Source: Branchinecta lynchi
Lineage: Eukaryota; Arthropoda; Branchiopoda; Anostraca; Branchinectidae
Direction: 5' to 3'
DNA: 64,000 bases
Assembly (NCBI GenBank): GCA_023053575.1
Contig: JAKZAP010000017.1
Span: 3,231,501-3,295,500, forward strand
Shown: piece after piece, positions 11,147 through 23,204 of the stretch
How positions within the stretch are numbered: the stretch's first letter is position 1
How the letters are laid out: every line of letters starts with the position of its first letter
The notes under the pieces: generated by a model
The model's database searches: none
Told to the model about the DNA's origin: nothing
The model's input: the letters and a program-made list of their open reading frames with translations, nothing else
Program-made: the position numbers and the translations under genes

Positions 11147-11810
11147 GACATCGTCGGTTCCTGGGGCTCGATTGAGACTTGAGGAATTGCATTCCCAGTC
11201 GTATATTTCTAGCTTACCAGATTGACATAAGGAGACGGGATGTTTTTAGTCGTTTGGACACGAAGAGATATTTTAGTCACAATCTGTCCGTTTGTCAGAC
11301 TGAGAAAGAATGACTGTCATATTTGAGCTTCCAAGATCGATAAAAGGCAGTAATGAAAATCACGAATTTCACCTTGCAACGAACAGTCTGAACATGATCC
11401 GCGCCTAACACGACCGAGTTTAACCAAGATCTCTCGGCTTTAGTGAAAGACAGGCTGATATTGCTTGTGGCGCACATTTTCAAGAACTTTCTCGTGTCAT
11501 GCCTTTCAACAGAAAAGAATTTGATGATAAGAATTTTCTTCTAGAGCAAGGTTTACAAATAAATCGGCTTCGTGAGCAATGAGGGAAGGTGTAATGACGG
11601 GCGTGATGATTGGTTCACGTCATTTGATGTTGTCTTTTTATTGTAAATTCAGAAGAAGTCTATACTCCTTTTCAAGTTTTTTTTCTGGATTTTCAATGAT
11701 TTTTTTCGGAAAGGACCGAATTGAATCACTGTCATGTAAGAACTCAGGAGTTCGGGATTCTCTTAAAGGACATATCTTTTATAAGTGGCCTTTACTTTCA
11801 TTTAAATCGA

Positions 11811-12850
11811 ACTAGACCAAAGATTTCGATGGGACCCCAAACAAAATTTAATATCTGATCCAGACAAATGGGTCTTGTAGATATCCAATATTCGCCAGAT
11901 TCCTTGAACATTTTTACTGTTGAGAGTTAGAAACACAAGAAGGCCAACGGCTAATCTGACAGAACCAAGTTCAGAAACTGGTTCAGGATGTGTATATTTA
12001 ACCCTAGGCTATACGTCTTTTCTACTTTGACGAAATGTATCAAATCTTCCTGCCTTACTTCTGCCAAATATCCGGTTTCGACTGGATTCCGGGCGAACTA
12101 CTTGTCTTGCAAAAGCTAAAGCTCAAAAACGAATTCAACGTATCTCCTTACCCTACATCGAACATCTCATCAACTTCAGATAAAACTTTAACTGTAAAAA
12201 ATTTTCCGGTTTCAGCCAGATTCCGGGCGAACTATAAGTCCGAGTAGAAAATTATTGTCAAAAGCGGTTTCAGCATGTCATCTTACCCCCTATCGGACAT
12301 CCAACCAACTACAGGTAAAACTTTTACTTTGAACAAATTTTCCGGTTTCGGCCGGATTCCGTGCGAACTACTTATCCGACGAGAAAATGATTTTCATATA
12401 AGCTTTCAGCATGTCTTCTTACCCTTCGTTATATATCTAATCTACTTTAAATAAAACTTTGACTTTTAAGAAACTTTTGGTTTTGGCCGGATTCCGGGCA
12501 AACTACTTGTCCGGCAAGAAAATAGTTTTCATATTCGTGTTTAGCATGTCTTATTATCCCCGAACTGACTATCTCATTATCTGACAAAAAAATGTATTCG
12601 CCACTTGATCTGAACCCCCTCCCCTACCCCTAAATGTTGAGCTACAGAGCCCATCTACGAACTCGACCTCTCCCTTGACCTAAAGAGTTTCCATCAGTTT
12701 CATTTCAAAGTTTCATCATCCCATTCCGTTCGAGAGCTATCGTGCTGACAGACATACAGACGGACGGACTGACAGACGGACGGACTGACAGACGGACAAC
12801 TTTTACGAAGTCATAGGTATCGCTCCACTTACGTTTTCGGATCCCAAAAA
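11811..12850 (+). repeat. Family B repeat, copy 2
   Basis: It carries the standard layout: GACCAAAGATTTCGATGGGA at left, diverged internal units with GGCCGGATTCCG, the CAGACGGACGGACTGACAG run near 12750-12800, and GGATCCCAAAAAG at right. Confidence 0.78.
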
Positions 12851-13394
12851 GACGTTCTGATCCTAAAGGATTCCATACAACGGCACACAAACCTTTTGCT
12901 TTTTTTCTACTAACTCAAAAGTCGAATTCTCGGAAACTGCCCGGAAATTGCAATGGTCGTAACGAGAATTTTTCTTACTCTCAATATCGACTCAGGGGAC
13001 ATTCTTGATATGTCAGCTAGCTCCCTGAGTGAAGTTTGAGTTAAGTTTTCTGTTCCTTTAAGTGCGTAAGTAAAATCATCATCAGCATCATCATAGTCAT
13101 ACCCTTCAGACCACCCCTGAGCTCTGAGATACGACTACTTCAACGGTTGCAGTTCCTATGCCCCCCTCGAGTTTTGGCTAGCGACGCCACTGACAGTAGG
13201 GGAAATAGCAGTAAGACCAATAAAGTTCCAGAAATGCCATGCGGCTTACAAAAATAGCACTAAATAACAATACATATGTAATAGTAACTAATGCTGCAAC
13301 CCGGTTTGCTCTTTGAGTAACTGCAATTAGCATCTAATCGTCTATTCACTGCAATTGGTAGAGCCAAAAATCCATGGGACTTCATTGATTGGAA

Positions 13395-14175
13395 CAGTGG
13401 TTCCCAACCTTTTCCGTACCGCGTACCCCTAATCAAGGTTCGAAAAGATTGCGTACCCCCTTTTTCAGAACGTGAAAAAGACGATAATTATTATTATAAA
13501 TGATAAGGCATACATGTGTAAAAGTATATACAAAATCAATGAGGCAATCACTAGAGGCTGCTTTGTAGCAGACATTTTGTCAGATCTCCGCTTGACGTCG
13601 TTAGCAGCATATTTTTTACAGTCAGCCTGTTTCTGTGTTAGGTTTGGATGTTCTACATGCTTTCATCAAGCTGCATTGCAAACTTTTTCGTTAGCTTAAT
13701 TCGCAACCTGAATGACAATATCGATTGTTCTTGACACAATATTGTTTGACACAGGAACAAATTTTACGGCAGTAGGCTAGCTGTTTTTGAATCAACGTTA
13801 TTTCACTGACTTTTACTAAGGCTTGCAATCAGAGGCGTCCCGCACGGGTTGACAACACCCATCCCCCCAAAAACGTCGGCCAGACGATTAAAAAGCAAAT
13901 AGTCGGCATGCACCGAGAATTTTCGTAAATGCAGTTACTTAAAAAAACAAAAACAGTCGGTAAAAATTACCCGTCGGCCACTAAAAATACCTTGCCCCAT
14001 AAGGCAAATTTTGGCTGGTGATGCCTCTGCTGTTAATTTAGGCTTTCGGCAAAAACAAATGAGTGAGGAGAGATTTTGAAGCTACAGCCTAAATCAGTTT
14101 TGGTTCCTTCGCGTACCCCTTGCAAGGGTCTCGCGTACCCCCTGCGGTACGCGTACCACCGGTTGGGAACCATTG
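13395..14175. mobile_element. hAT-like MITE with 8-bp target duplication
   Basis: The left end is CAGTGGTTCCCAACC and the right end GGTTGGGAACCATTG. Flanking octamers GATTGGAA (13387-13394) and GATTAGAA (14176-14183) differ at one base, fitting an 8-bp hAT target-site duplication. CGCGTACCCC occurs inside both ends. No transposase frame is present. A second small element (13830-14029) sits inside. Confidence 0.85.
13830..14029. mobile_element. Small hAT-like element nested in a larger one
   Basis: The ends CAGAGGCGTC and GATGCCTCTG are inverted. Interior words such as AACAGTCGGTAAAAATTACC resemble those in the element at 53213-53500. It has no clear target duplication. Confidence 0.5.
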
Positions 14176-14479
14176 GATTAGAATTATGATTTCTATTGGA
14201 ATAATGTTTATAGTTAGATTATAAAACCTTACCCGAAGGTATTAACAACGAAACAAAACAAACGAACACAATTAACCTGAATTTTAGCACGAGAATATTA
14301 GGAGAAGAATAAGGTAGCCATAGATTACAAAAAACCGCTATGTTTGACACTGCCAACCAATCTTAAGCTAACACAAATAAATTAAAGAATGGAAATGCCA
14401 TTGTTAGCTAACCCGAACTTTTTGCGGAACTTGTTTCAAAAAATGTTTCATCTCATAGCCTTATATTTTCGATATTTTT

Positions 14480-14846
14480 CCATATTTGTGTGCCAGCTTG
14501 AAGCAAGATCTTGTGTTGCAGGTAGAAGGTGAGGTAGTGAGAGCTTATGCCATCTGCTGACAGATTGTCCGGGGGTAAAGGAAATTAGAGATGTTTTTTT
14601 TGGTGGGGTGCCCATACTATTCCCTGGTATTATGAAGTCGACAAATCGTCAGGTAATTCGGTCGGTATGTAAATATTTTAAGTGTATACTGGAAGTTTAG
14701 ATCGGAGGTAATTTGGCAATGCTGGAAGGGTAAAAAGAAGTGATTTTATTGTATGTAATTTTGAAGTTCAATTTTGTTAGCTAAGTGCGACAATGAATAC
14801 TGTTGTATGGCCCTTTGTTGGCTTTAATAAAATTATTATTATTATT
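14480..14846 (+). mobile_element. LINE 3' end with (ATT)n tail
   Basis: The last plus-strand coding stretch includes TDCPGVKEIRDVFF, then GIMKSTNRQVIRSVCKYF before a stop. The HxxxxxC-like spacing resembles the zinc knuckle at the end of some LINE ORFs. A second copy at 52555-52790 ends LKSTNPKCIVEVFKYV. The tail is ATTATTATT at 14826-14846. Confidence 0.55.
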
Positions 14847-15224
14847 ATAATGTTAGGTGACGAGGATACAGATTTTTATTCATGGGGCTACTTTCCCTTA
14901 CTCTAGGACACTGTGCTCTAACGTTCAGACACCGTGCTCAAACGTTGCGATATGCTTTCACATGCTTTGCGATTGTATTTAGCTGAGTGACAGGGGAAAA
15001 GAAGAGTATGGTGTGTGCCGTGTGTGCGTATTTGACGAAGGGTGGTTAAAACGAATTTTTAAGGATGCGCGTTTTGCTGGTATTAAGAAAATGGGGCGAT
15101 TCCTGAGACTAGCAATGGAACACAGAAGTAGGTTTTTTGAATAAGTAAAACAAATTAAAAGGAAAAGAGTATTATTTGAATATTCGAGTAAGTAGAGTAT
15201 TATTGAATTTTCGTAAGAGTATTA

Positions 15225-15663
15225 TTGAATATTCGAGTAAGTAGGAAACTACCTACTCGAATATTCAACAGCTCAGTCATGGGCCATTTTCTGTATATCG
15301 TTCCCTTCTGGGACATATTAAGTGACAGTGATAAAGCTGACCTCCGAAAAATTTATTTTAAATATGGGAAATATCTCCTTGGAATCCCGTCCTGGTCAAG
15401 AAATAGACCTCTAGTGCGAAAATACGGTCTGCGGGAACCGGTAACTGAAATGGCCGAACACTTCAAGCGGATGACTGCAGACAAGCCGTCTCACCACCCC
15501 TGGAGCGGCATTCTATTTTAGTATTTATCGAATTTGTTGTTGTTTTTGTATTTGGGTATGAGTTTATTAGTTCCTTCTTTTTTCTTTTCTTTGTTCTGTA
15601 CTCCGTTTCATGCTTTTGTAGCTGTTGTAGATGGGTTATAAATAAATACATACATACATACAT
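15225..15663 (+). mobile_element. LINE 3' end with (CATA)n tail
   Basis: The coding remnant ending at 15521 reads FWDILSDSDKADLRKIYFK, then YGKYLLGIPSWSRNRP. It matches the thumb/C-terminal region of CR1-like reverse transcriptases (LR..Y.KY.K.LLGIP). It is followed by an AT-rich 3' UTR and a CATACATACATA tail at 15645-15663. Confidence 0.7.
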
Positions 15664-15835
15664 TATTATATGTTAGTGTTTGTTTTTTTCGTATGTTAAA
15701 CTTCTGCCATGGCCCTCGCGCTGCTTATAGCAATATACTATCTATCTATCTATCTATACCGTAATGCACTGCCCCCAAGATTGAGCATTTGTGTACGACT
15801 GAATCGGAGCGATTATATTCAGAAATTAAACTCAC

Positions 15836-16706
15836 CCTTCGGAGCTCGGGGGCGTGGCGGCTCCGCCACAAACGGGAACGGCTCCAACACCAACTCTCTC
15901 CCACTTCGTATCTTCTCAACATCGCTGTCGCTGTCGAACTCGTGTCGTCTCTCGGCCTCTGCCCTCATTTCCTCTCTGCGGTTTCGACTCCGCTCAGGCG
16001 GCTCTAGCTTAATCACTCGCGTTGTCTGCTCCATGGATACAAAACGGCGGGAGCTGGCAGTGGACTCCTCCACTTTCATTCGCTGCGTTGTCTCCACCCC
16101 CATATGCCCATTGGTTGAGAGCAGTGGGCGTGGCGCGTAACACTCGCTCGGTGCTGGCTCCGGCGTCAGGGGCGGGTAAGAGGGCGGAGTTATCGGTTTA
16201 AACATGTTTACGGGCAGTGTAGGGATCGTCGGGAGGGATTTATGGGTTGAAGGAATAATTCTTACAATAAGCTCTTCTTTGGGTTGGATCAAAGGGCAAA
16301 ATTCTGGTTCGGCCTCTTTGCCTTCTGGGACTATCCGTTCATCGAGGTCTATTACGGGGCGAGGGGGGCCTGACAGTGTCGGAGGGGTATCGAAAACAGT
16401 AGGAGGGGTGGGAGAGCGTTCTCTACGGCGACGAGACGGGCTTCGAGACTGCAAACGGGGCCGGACTGGTCGATAGACCAAGTCTTCCGTTTCCGAATCC
16501 GACGGAACCCATTTCGGCCGGATTTTACATTCATAATCGCTTTCATAGTCAGACTCCCGGAAGTCACCTTTTATGAACTTTTTAGGTCTAGTTGGAGGGG
16601 GTAGTTTTGGGGTTGATTTCTTCGGACGGGGTGGGTCGGGGGTGAATGGAAAAGGTTCGAGGGTGAGAGGCTTTGCATGTATTACAAACGCTTCAAAGCA
16701 ACCGAC
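15836..16706 (-). CDS. Exon 11: second ESDYESD module and start of the third
   Basis: This is an 871-nt exon, phase 0 in and phase 1 out. The acceptor is TTCGTCTTTCAG and the donor GTGAGT. It reads VGCFEAFVIHAKPL, then module 2: LTLEPFPFTPDPPRPKK, RPKKFIKGDFRESDYESD (ESDYESD at 16536-16556), RPKWVPSDSETEDLVYRPV, SPTPPTVFDTPPT...GPPRPVI. A Pro-rich spacer (TPPSYPPLTPEPAPSE) follows, then a charged helix, REEMRAEAERRHEFDSDSD, and ELVLEPFPFVAEPPRPRAPK, which begins module 3. The codon split at the donor joins exon 12 as PRAPKG|TVIPKPKKF, so the third module straddles the intron. Open frames on the opposite strand are shadows of this exon. Confidence 0.93.
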
Positions 16707-17695
16707 CTGAAAGACGAATAAAACCTTGGTTAATGCCAGACAAAAAAATCTGGATTAGAAATCTGGAACATAGGCTACTGGCCCCTTCAGAAGCTGATCG
16801 CTGTTATGCTGAAGCTGTTGAGGAAAGCGTGGGAGGGGGGGGGGTCACATTCAACCAAAGCCTCGGTTTTAAAACAACTGACCCTTGCAACCAGGCTTCA
16901 AGTCAAAGTGTTTCAGCAAGCAACAGTTGACATCCCTTTTTATTCAGTAGCTTGTGTGTTATGACAATCTGTTTGGTTTTCTTCGTTAAATTTGATGTTT
17001 TTTAATAATTTCTAGTGATGGCTGCAAGAGGTAAAGCTTAACGCACAATCTATAAATAATGATAAAAAATAAAAAAGTAGTAATAAAAAGACTGCGAGAC
17101 GGATGGCTGACTATTCCGGAAAAACCTGAGTAGCAAGCGAGTCGTACGAAAAATAACTCTCGAAACCGAAAATTAGCACAGAAAGATCTATAACATAAAA
17201 GAAAGTTAAATAAAAACGAAGTAACGGAAACAAGGAAGCATGCAAGCCAACGACAAGAAAGCGGGGTTTGGGAAATTTCATACGGCCCCCTCAAGAAACG
17301 ACTTAGTACCGATGTGCCCCTTCAAAATTTGTGGAGGGGCCGACAGCTTCTATCTTACTTCTTCGTCTGACTCAAGACACAACTGGATAAAATGTTATAG
17401 CACCTCTTTAAGTGCTTAAAGCAAGTTTCTACTTTTTAGACACAGATTTTTCATTCCAAGACTAATAGCTGTTTTGTGACCGAGAGATCCAAAGAAAAAG
17501 AGGATATGACAAGGATTAGTGATTTATTCATCATTCCAATTGTATAAAATATTATCCAGTGATAACGTTTTATGAAGACAATCCGCACTTAGCAATATGT
17601 AAATGCGGTATTAAGGGAATAAATGATTATTATCTAAGAAACGAGAAAAATCTAAGAGAAGAGAAAGTTACAGATGTACTGAGAGCTTTAAGTAC
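16707..17695. other. Intron 10, no feature seen
   Basis: This is the shortest intron of the gene. It has a G9 tract near 16835 and no recognised repeat family, hairpin or coding frame with splice support. Confidence 0.5.
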
Positions 17696-19977
17696 CTTGT
17701 CTATCAAGGGTGGCTCAAGGGCTGTGACGTCACCCTGGGGAGGCGGGGCCACAGTAACAAGCTCAGTGGTTAGTGCTGTATCTCTTTGCGGTACTAACTC
17801 GTGCTTCGTCGTAACGCGGGTCTCTTCCGTAGCTTGTGACTCTTGGTGGAGCTTCGACTCCCACATCGCTTTCATCGTTGACAGATTGCCGTAGGACTGA
17901 GTGACTACTTCCGATCGTGATTCGTCTGCAGAGAATCCATCGTGCTGCTTTGCTTCTTCGTCTGCACTCCAGATATCCTGCATCTCGTCAACAAGACCTA
18001 AGTCAATGTGTTGGGACAAGCGTGGGACTGCCATTGCAGTATCAACAGGCTTGGTTTCTGCACCAGAATTCAATTTCCCGACTTTCTCAGCTTGAGTCTC
18101 GTTTGTTTGTGATGTCTGATAGACCGAGTTTATGTTCGTCTGACGCTCTGATGTAAGTTGAGTACTCGACGAAGAAAAATGACTACTAGATGATGTCGTC
18201 AGGTGCTTCGACTGCAGTCCAGTTAGGAAACCGTCGCCAAATGCCGAATCAACCGCCCTCAGATCAACTTCAGGAGGGATGTGATGAATCACCTTTTGTC
18301 CAACTACAGCAACAAACATTAGCTTCTTGTCTGTTTCTGAAACAGAAGTTGAAAGACGTTGATCTGCTGAATTTTTTGGCTGATCGGAAGACGATGCTGA
18401 GGACTGCTTATCCGAGGATGATGATGTCAGTGACAGCTGGTTTGCTGAAATATCCTGCTGGTCAACACTAGCCACTGCTGCCTGCTGACAAGACGACATT
18501 CGTTGACCAACATGATCATGTGGTTTTGTCCCTACGGACTGCATTACTGACTGTTCAGATGACCACGCCGATTGCCGGACTTGTGTTTTTTCAGCAGTCG
18601 AGAACTGTTGGCTTGCTGTTGATGATTGTCGCACTGTTGATGAGCTCGTCCTCGCGGTAGATGTTACTGAGCAGCTTTTTACCTCGGTAGAAACTTGAGA
18701 CTCGGTCTTTGCCCAGGGGATACTCGACTTTACTGCTTCGTCTCCCTGAGGGGGCCAAGAGACGTTCGTATCGGTAAACTTTCGCCCCCATTGCTTTTCC
18801 ATTTTAAGTGCATCTTGAGAAGGCATGGGCGACACGCTTTTTCTTGGTTCTGTGTGAACTACTGGCTCTTTAATGATTATGATGTCTGTTGTTTCCTTCT
18901 TCGGAAGCCACTTCTTCTCCATCTCCAAAGCTTCGGGTTTCGGCCTTTGAGGGGATACAGGCTTGTCCGCTTTCCGAGTTGTCTCCACACTAAGAGTGCG
19001 TCCCTCTCGTGTTTCTGTTCTTCGAACTTCCCGCGTTTCTACAACTTCTCGAACCTCCCGCTTTTCGGCACCTTCAGTGTCACTAGTGGCAACATGTCTT
19101 AATGCCGACACAGTTGCAGGGATGTCGATTTTCGGACGTGGTGGCGCTTCGATCACGGGGGGAACATCAAACTCAGTCGGCGGCGTTGGCGGCCTCTGTT
19201 TCTCCTCGCGTCTTTTCTTCCTTCTCTCTTTAAGCTCCAGGTTAATCTTCTGATACGCCGGTTCACCTTCCGTATCGCTGCCAGGGGGTACCCACTTAAC
19301 GGGGAATCGGGAGTCGAGGTCGCTTTCGTAATCGCTCTCTTTCGACTCCCCTTTTATGAACTTGGAGGGCCTTCTGGGAGGAGGGCCCTTAGGGGCAGCA
19401 GGGCGAGAGGGTTCTGGCTTGAACGGGAATGGTTCAAGCTCTTTAAAGTGCTCGAACTTGAATTCGACCTCTTTTCTTTCAACAATCTTCTGCGCCTTTA
19501 CATTCACCTCGACGAGGGGTGGTTTCGATTTTTCTTCAGTTGGGGTGGGTAAAAGGCGTACACCTCCGGCCACAGGGTTTGGGGAGAGCGCTTTCGAAAA
19601 CTCGTCAAGTTTTCGGGCGCTTTCGGAGACCGGCTCTCTTTTAGGCGACTTTTTTTTGGGCGCCAAAATTTTGAGCGGTTCCTCCAACGATTCCAAACTT
19701 CGTGCCTCAGCTTCCAAAATCTTCTTATGCTCAGCAACGCGAGAATGTAAGCTTATTCCGGACGATTCCGATATGTGGTGTGACGATCTCGTCATAGTAG
19801 ACGACGTGAACTGTCTCGTATCGGTTCGGGAGTCGTAGACGACGTTTTCGGTGACGACAGACTGAGTCGGAACGAGTGGTTCAATCGCAGAATGAACAAT
19901 GACGTCAGCGGAGCTATCGGCGCGACCAGCTTCATTTTCGGCGCTTGCGCGATAGCGTCCTGAGTCGCCAGACGTAG
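17696..19977 (-). CDS. Exon 10: end of eighth Ig, first ESDYESD module, S/T/Q-rich region
   Basis: This is a 2,282-nt exon that begins in phase 1 and ends in phase 0. The acceptor is ATTCTCTTGCAG and the donor GTACTT. It opens with TSGDSGRYRASAENEAGRAD, closing Ig 8. A basic and Pro-rich stretch (LAPKKKSPKREP) is followed by module 1: ELEPFPFKPEPSRP, KFIKGESKESDYESD (ESDYESD at 19319-19339), VKWVPPGSDTEG, and PPTPPTEFDVPP...APPRPKI. Next come an Arg/Glu-rich tract (EVREVVETREVRRTETREGR), two EMEKKW/KMEKQW motifs, and about 300 residues rich in Ser, Thr and Gln with little predicted order. The end contains LSTMKAMWESKL. The acidic SD/SE motifs look like possible casein kinase 2 sites; that is inference. 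Confidence 0.93.
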
Positions 19978-20021
19978 CTGCAAGAGAATGACAAGGGATG
20001 AGTTTCAGCTTTGCAGAGAGA

Positions 20022-20066
20022 GGAGGCCTGCAGAGGGAGGAGGCCTGGAGAGGGAGGAGGCCTGGA
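20022..20066. repeat. Short tandem repeat, GGAGGCCTG type
   Basis: Three to four imperfect copies of a 14-16 base unit containing GGAGGAGGCCTG lie directly before a family H end. Confidence 0.8.
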
Positions 20067-20070
20067 AAAT

Positions 20071-20290
20071 CCCATTGAAAAATTTGTAGCCTGTGTAGTT
20101 GTACGAAAAAGTTGCATGTATAGATATGTAGTAGTATTGAATATTTTCATTTAATGTGCCTCAGACTTGGCCAATCGTAAGCAGTAGTATCCAGTAGCAT
20201 CCAGTCCCACTGTAGTAGCATCACATTTACCATAGCAGCATGCAGTGGTAACAGTTACTATTGTACGCTACTGAAACTTACAACTTAAAT
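20071..20290 (+). mobile_element. Family H fragment
   Basis: It starts CCCATTGAAAAATTTGTAGC and continues with CCTCAGACTTGG and many TAGTA/CAGTAG words, as in the copies at 6617-6805 and 62499-62800. The second end is not evident. Confidence 0.5.
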
Positions 20291-20730
20291 CATCCAATTC
20301 TAATTCTATCTAATACTAGTTCTCGAAAAAGATTTCATCGGTATGGCGCTCAACGGATCCGTCAGCTAAGGTTTGTTCCATCGATATTTCAGCTCTGATC
20401 TCCAGGAAAGAAATTATTTTTTGTTTTTCTTTGTTCGGAAATTTCTTACATTCACCTTGATTCCGGCTGAAACTAGCGATCCTGCACGCGATCGAATTTG
20501 ATGGGCCGATTCTTTCCCCCGATACTCTATATGACCAAGTCCAAAACACGCCAGCGATCCGCAGGAAGAAGGAGTAAGCGTGTCCGTATGACTCAAACTC
20601 AAGTCCTCGTCAGGCTGCATATAGAAGAAAAGGAACCTGCACCCCGATGAGGTCGAGCCAAGATGGAATAAAATATCGCTCGATCAAAATCTTAGCGGAC
20701 TTATCTGTTTGGCGTCATTTTTTTTTATAT
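20291..20730. other. Intronic stretch with no assigned feature
   Basis: There is no clear repeat end, hairpin or supported exon. It may be degraded transposon sequence. Confidence 0.35.
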
Positions 20731-21149
20731 AGGCATATTCTCGCCGTTCCCCGAGGACTCCACTTGACGAGTCCCCGCGTTTTTGTTTGTCCCGGGGACT
20801 CATTCCCCGTATTCTCGCGAGTCCCCACGGACGGGGAATGCTCCGATTATCATCAGCATCATAAAAAAGGACTGCCTTTGAGATTCAGAGGGGAATCAAT
20901 TTTTGCTGGTGTTGGTGCAATGCAAAATTAATTAAAAACAATCAGAATAAACAAAACCAAAAATGTGGATCCAGACTAATTTTGTCAACTGCATATTTAT
21001 TTTTAGAACAAAATCTATTTTGGAAGCATTCCCCGAGTTCTCGTTGTTTTTTTTTCGTACGCGGACTCCCCGTGTGGAGTGGTTCCCTCTATTCTCACCG
21101 TTCCCTTCGATTCCCCGAGGAGTCCTCGGGAAACGGCGAGAATACGTCT
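20731..21149 (+). mobile_element. Family F MITE, full copy
   Basis: The inverted ends are GCATATTCTCGCCGTTCCCC and GGGAAACGGCGAGAATACG. The interior contains GGACTCCCTTTGAG-like blocks, TTGCTGGTGTTGGTGCAATG, and an internal second set of CGAGGAGTCCTCGGG palindromes. Other copies are at 53694-54099 (inverted), 54246-54440 (left part), 55500-55636 (right part) and 56374-56792. Confidence 0.78.
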
Positions 21150-21300
21150 TACGATTCGCAGTCGTCTTGGGCTGAAGGACTTAAGGGACTTTCTTATTCT
21201 GCCTTTACTATTTCCCCTAGTTCTGGGGGCGGGATTATATGATTTTGAAATCCCACCTTTCGTCATTGTTTCATTTTGTATCTACGACTTTTAGCGCTTT

Positions 21301-22012
21301 TTGGGCCTAGCTGAGTCTGAAAGTCGCGCAACCCTAACTTCGCCAAAAGCTTGGTCTTTTAATAATGAAAGATGTTATGTTATTTCGCCGAAAAGTTTGC
21401 GAAAAATAAAACCACCCCAGATATTTTTGTCAGGAAATGCTGTTAGTTTTGTGGATGAATTTATGTACCTAGGGTTCATATTCTCTAGCGATCTTAGTGA
21501 CGCTTGTCACCTTAAACACTTATACAGATCTCACTGCATACGAGTAAATATGTTAATAAGACGGTTCAGCGATTGCTCTACTGAAGTTAAGAATTTTCTG
21601 TTTCGAAGTTACTGTACTTGTATTTACGGTGTTGGAATGATCTCGTCACATACAGTTAAGGCATTTACTACAATACGTGTGTGTTACAATAATTCGTTCC
21701 GTCTCCTACATTCTCTTCCATCTTGGTGTAGCGCTACGGAAATGTTTTCTGATGCTACCCTACCTGATTTTGCGGAGGTAGTTCGCAGGAGCATGGAATC
21801 CATTCGACTCCGGGTTGTACATAATTATCGCGGTAATAGTCTTATCGAGGGAGTGAGTGCCCCATTTGTGCAGTTATCATTACCCATCTGGGATAAGATC
21901 AATTCCGACCTTTGTGGTTTCCCATGTGGATAGGTGCGTTTTTGTTTGTATTTTTGTATTAGGCTAGTCAATATGAAATTTCTTTTTCTGGATTAAAGAG
22001 TATGTATGTATA
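21301..22012 (+). mobile_element. LINE reverse-transcriptase C-terminal remnant
   Basis: An open frame to 21933 reads CYVISPKSLRKIKPP, then FVDEFMYLGFIFSSDLSD, then NFLFRSYCTCIYG and FRLLHSLPSWCSATEMF. This is the thumb and connection region of a non-LTR reverse transcriptase (YLG.I.S.DL; F..YC..IYG; R.L..LP.WCSA..MF). The palm domain with YxDD is missing, so it is 5'-truncated. The tail region ends in GTATGTATGTAT near 22000-22012. Confidence 0.85.
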
Positions 22013-22131
22013 ACTGTTTACAAATAAGGATATGCGAAGCTTCAAAATATTATATCTCATTTTGGAAGACATGGCAGACCACCTTCTATTTTGGACTTCT
22101 TTCGTTGCTTAGTTTTCCCACTTTTTGGGAT

Positions 22132-23104
22132 CCCAAAACGTAAGTGGAGGGATACCTATGACATCGCAAAAGTTGTCCGTACCTCTGTCTGTAAGCACGA
22201 TGACTCTCGAAGGGAATGAGATGTGTTGATGAAACTTGGTGTGAGGATTGTTTGGGTCAAGAGTATGGTCAAGTTTGTAGATGGGCTTTGTAGCCCTATA
22301 TTTAGGGGTGGGGGGGGGAATTAAGGGGCAAGCAAAATAGTTTTAAACAGCTAATGGTACAGTCGATTATGGGGTAAGAAGACATGCTGAACACGATGGT
22401 GGAAACCATTTTCTCGCCGGATGAGTAGTTCACCCGGAATCCAGCCAAAACCGGAAAGTTTGTTAAAAGTAAAAGCTTTATTTGAAGTTGATTGGATGTT
22501 TGATTTAGGGGTAAGAAGACATGCTGGGTGAAAACCATTTTTTCGCCGGACAAGTAGTTAGACCGGAATCCGACAAAACCGGAAAATCTATTAGAAGTAA
22601 AAGTTTTATTTGAAGTTAATTATATGTTCGGATTAGGTGTAGGAAGACATGCTGAACACGACGGTGAAAATCTTTTTCTCGCCGGGCAGGTAGTTCGCCC
22701 GGAATCCGGCCAAAACCGGAAAATTGTTAAAAGTATTTGTCGTTGATTAGATATCCGATTTAGAGAAAAGAAGAAACGCTGAGCGAGACGCTGAGTTCGA
22801 TTTAGCTTCCTTTTGCCGGACAGGTAGTTCCGGAATTCGGCCGAAACCGGGAAATTCGCAGAAGTAAGGCAGGAAGTTTTCGTCAAAACATATATGACTT
22901 ATAGGGGTAAACACAAAAATGCTAAATCCATATCTGAACCTGTTTTTCTCTAATGATTAGCTTTTTGGCCTTAATCTGTTTCTGAATTTTAATAGTAAAC
23001 ATGTTCAAGGAGTCTGGCGAAGACTGGATCTGGCGTAGACAAGACCTAATTGTCTGGATCAAATATTGGATTTATAGGATCCAATCGAAACCTTTGGTCC
23101 TGTT
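22132..23104 (-). repeat. Family B repeat, copy 3 (inverted)
   Basis: It has the same layout as copy 1 on the other strand: TTTTTGGGATCCCAAAACG and TGGAGGGATACC at left, GGAATCCGGCCAAAACCGG units inside, and the complement of AACAGGACCAAAGG at right. It lies directly beside a family I copy. Confidence 0.78.
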
Positions 23105-23204
23105 AATCCAGCCGCCTAGTCGGGGTAAGGGAGGCTGGATAGTCGACAAGCGCTAGAAAGAAAGTCACTAATTTCTCGCGGAAAGTCATGGTATTTTTGA
23201 AAAC

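Larger units (their letters stand above)
10660..13192. mobile_element. Possible hAT-like non-autonomous element with nested repeats
   Basis: The left end CAGGGGCGTCGCTATGGG and right end GGCTAGCGACGCCACTG are inverted, CAG..CTG-type termini. Next to each is a short G-rich or C-rich tract. It encloses smaller repeats (10880-11146 and a family B copy). No 8-bp duplication is clear and no transposase is present, so two unrelated ends could have been paired by chance. Confidence 0.45.

Noticed and set aside
15709..16476. Plus-strand frames at 15709-16140 and 16204-16476
   Set aside because: Shadows of exon 11 on the opposite strand.
17559..19838. Plus-strand frames such as 19356-19838 and 18695-19102
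   Set aside because: Shadows of exon 10. The minus strand carries Ig and ESDYESD motifs in one long frame.
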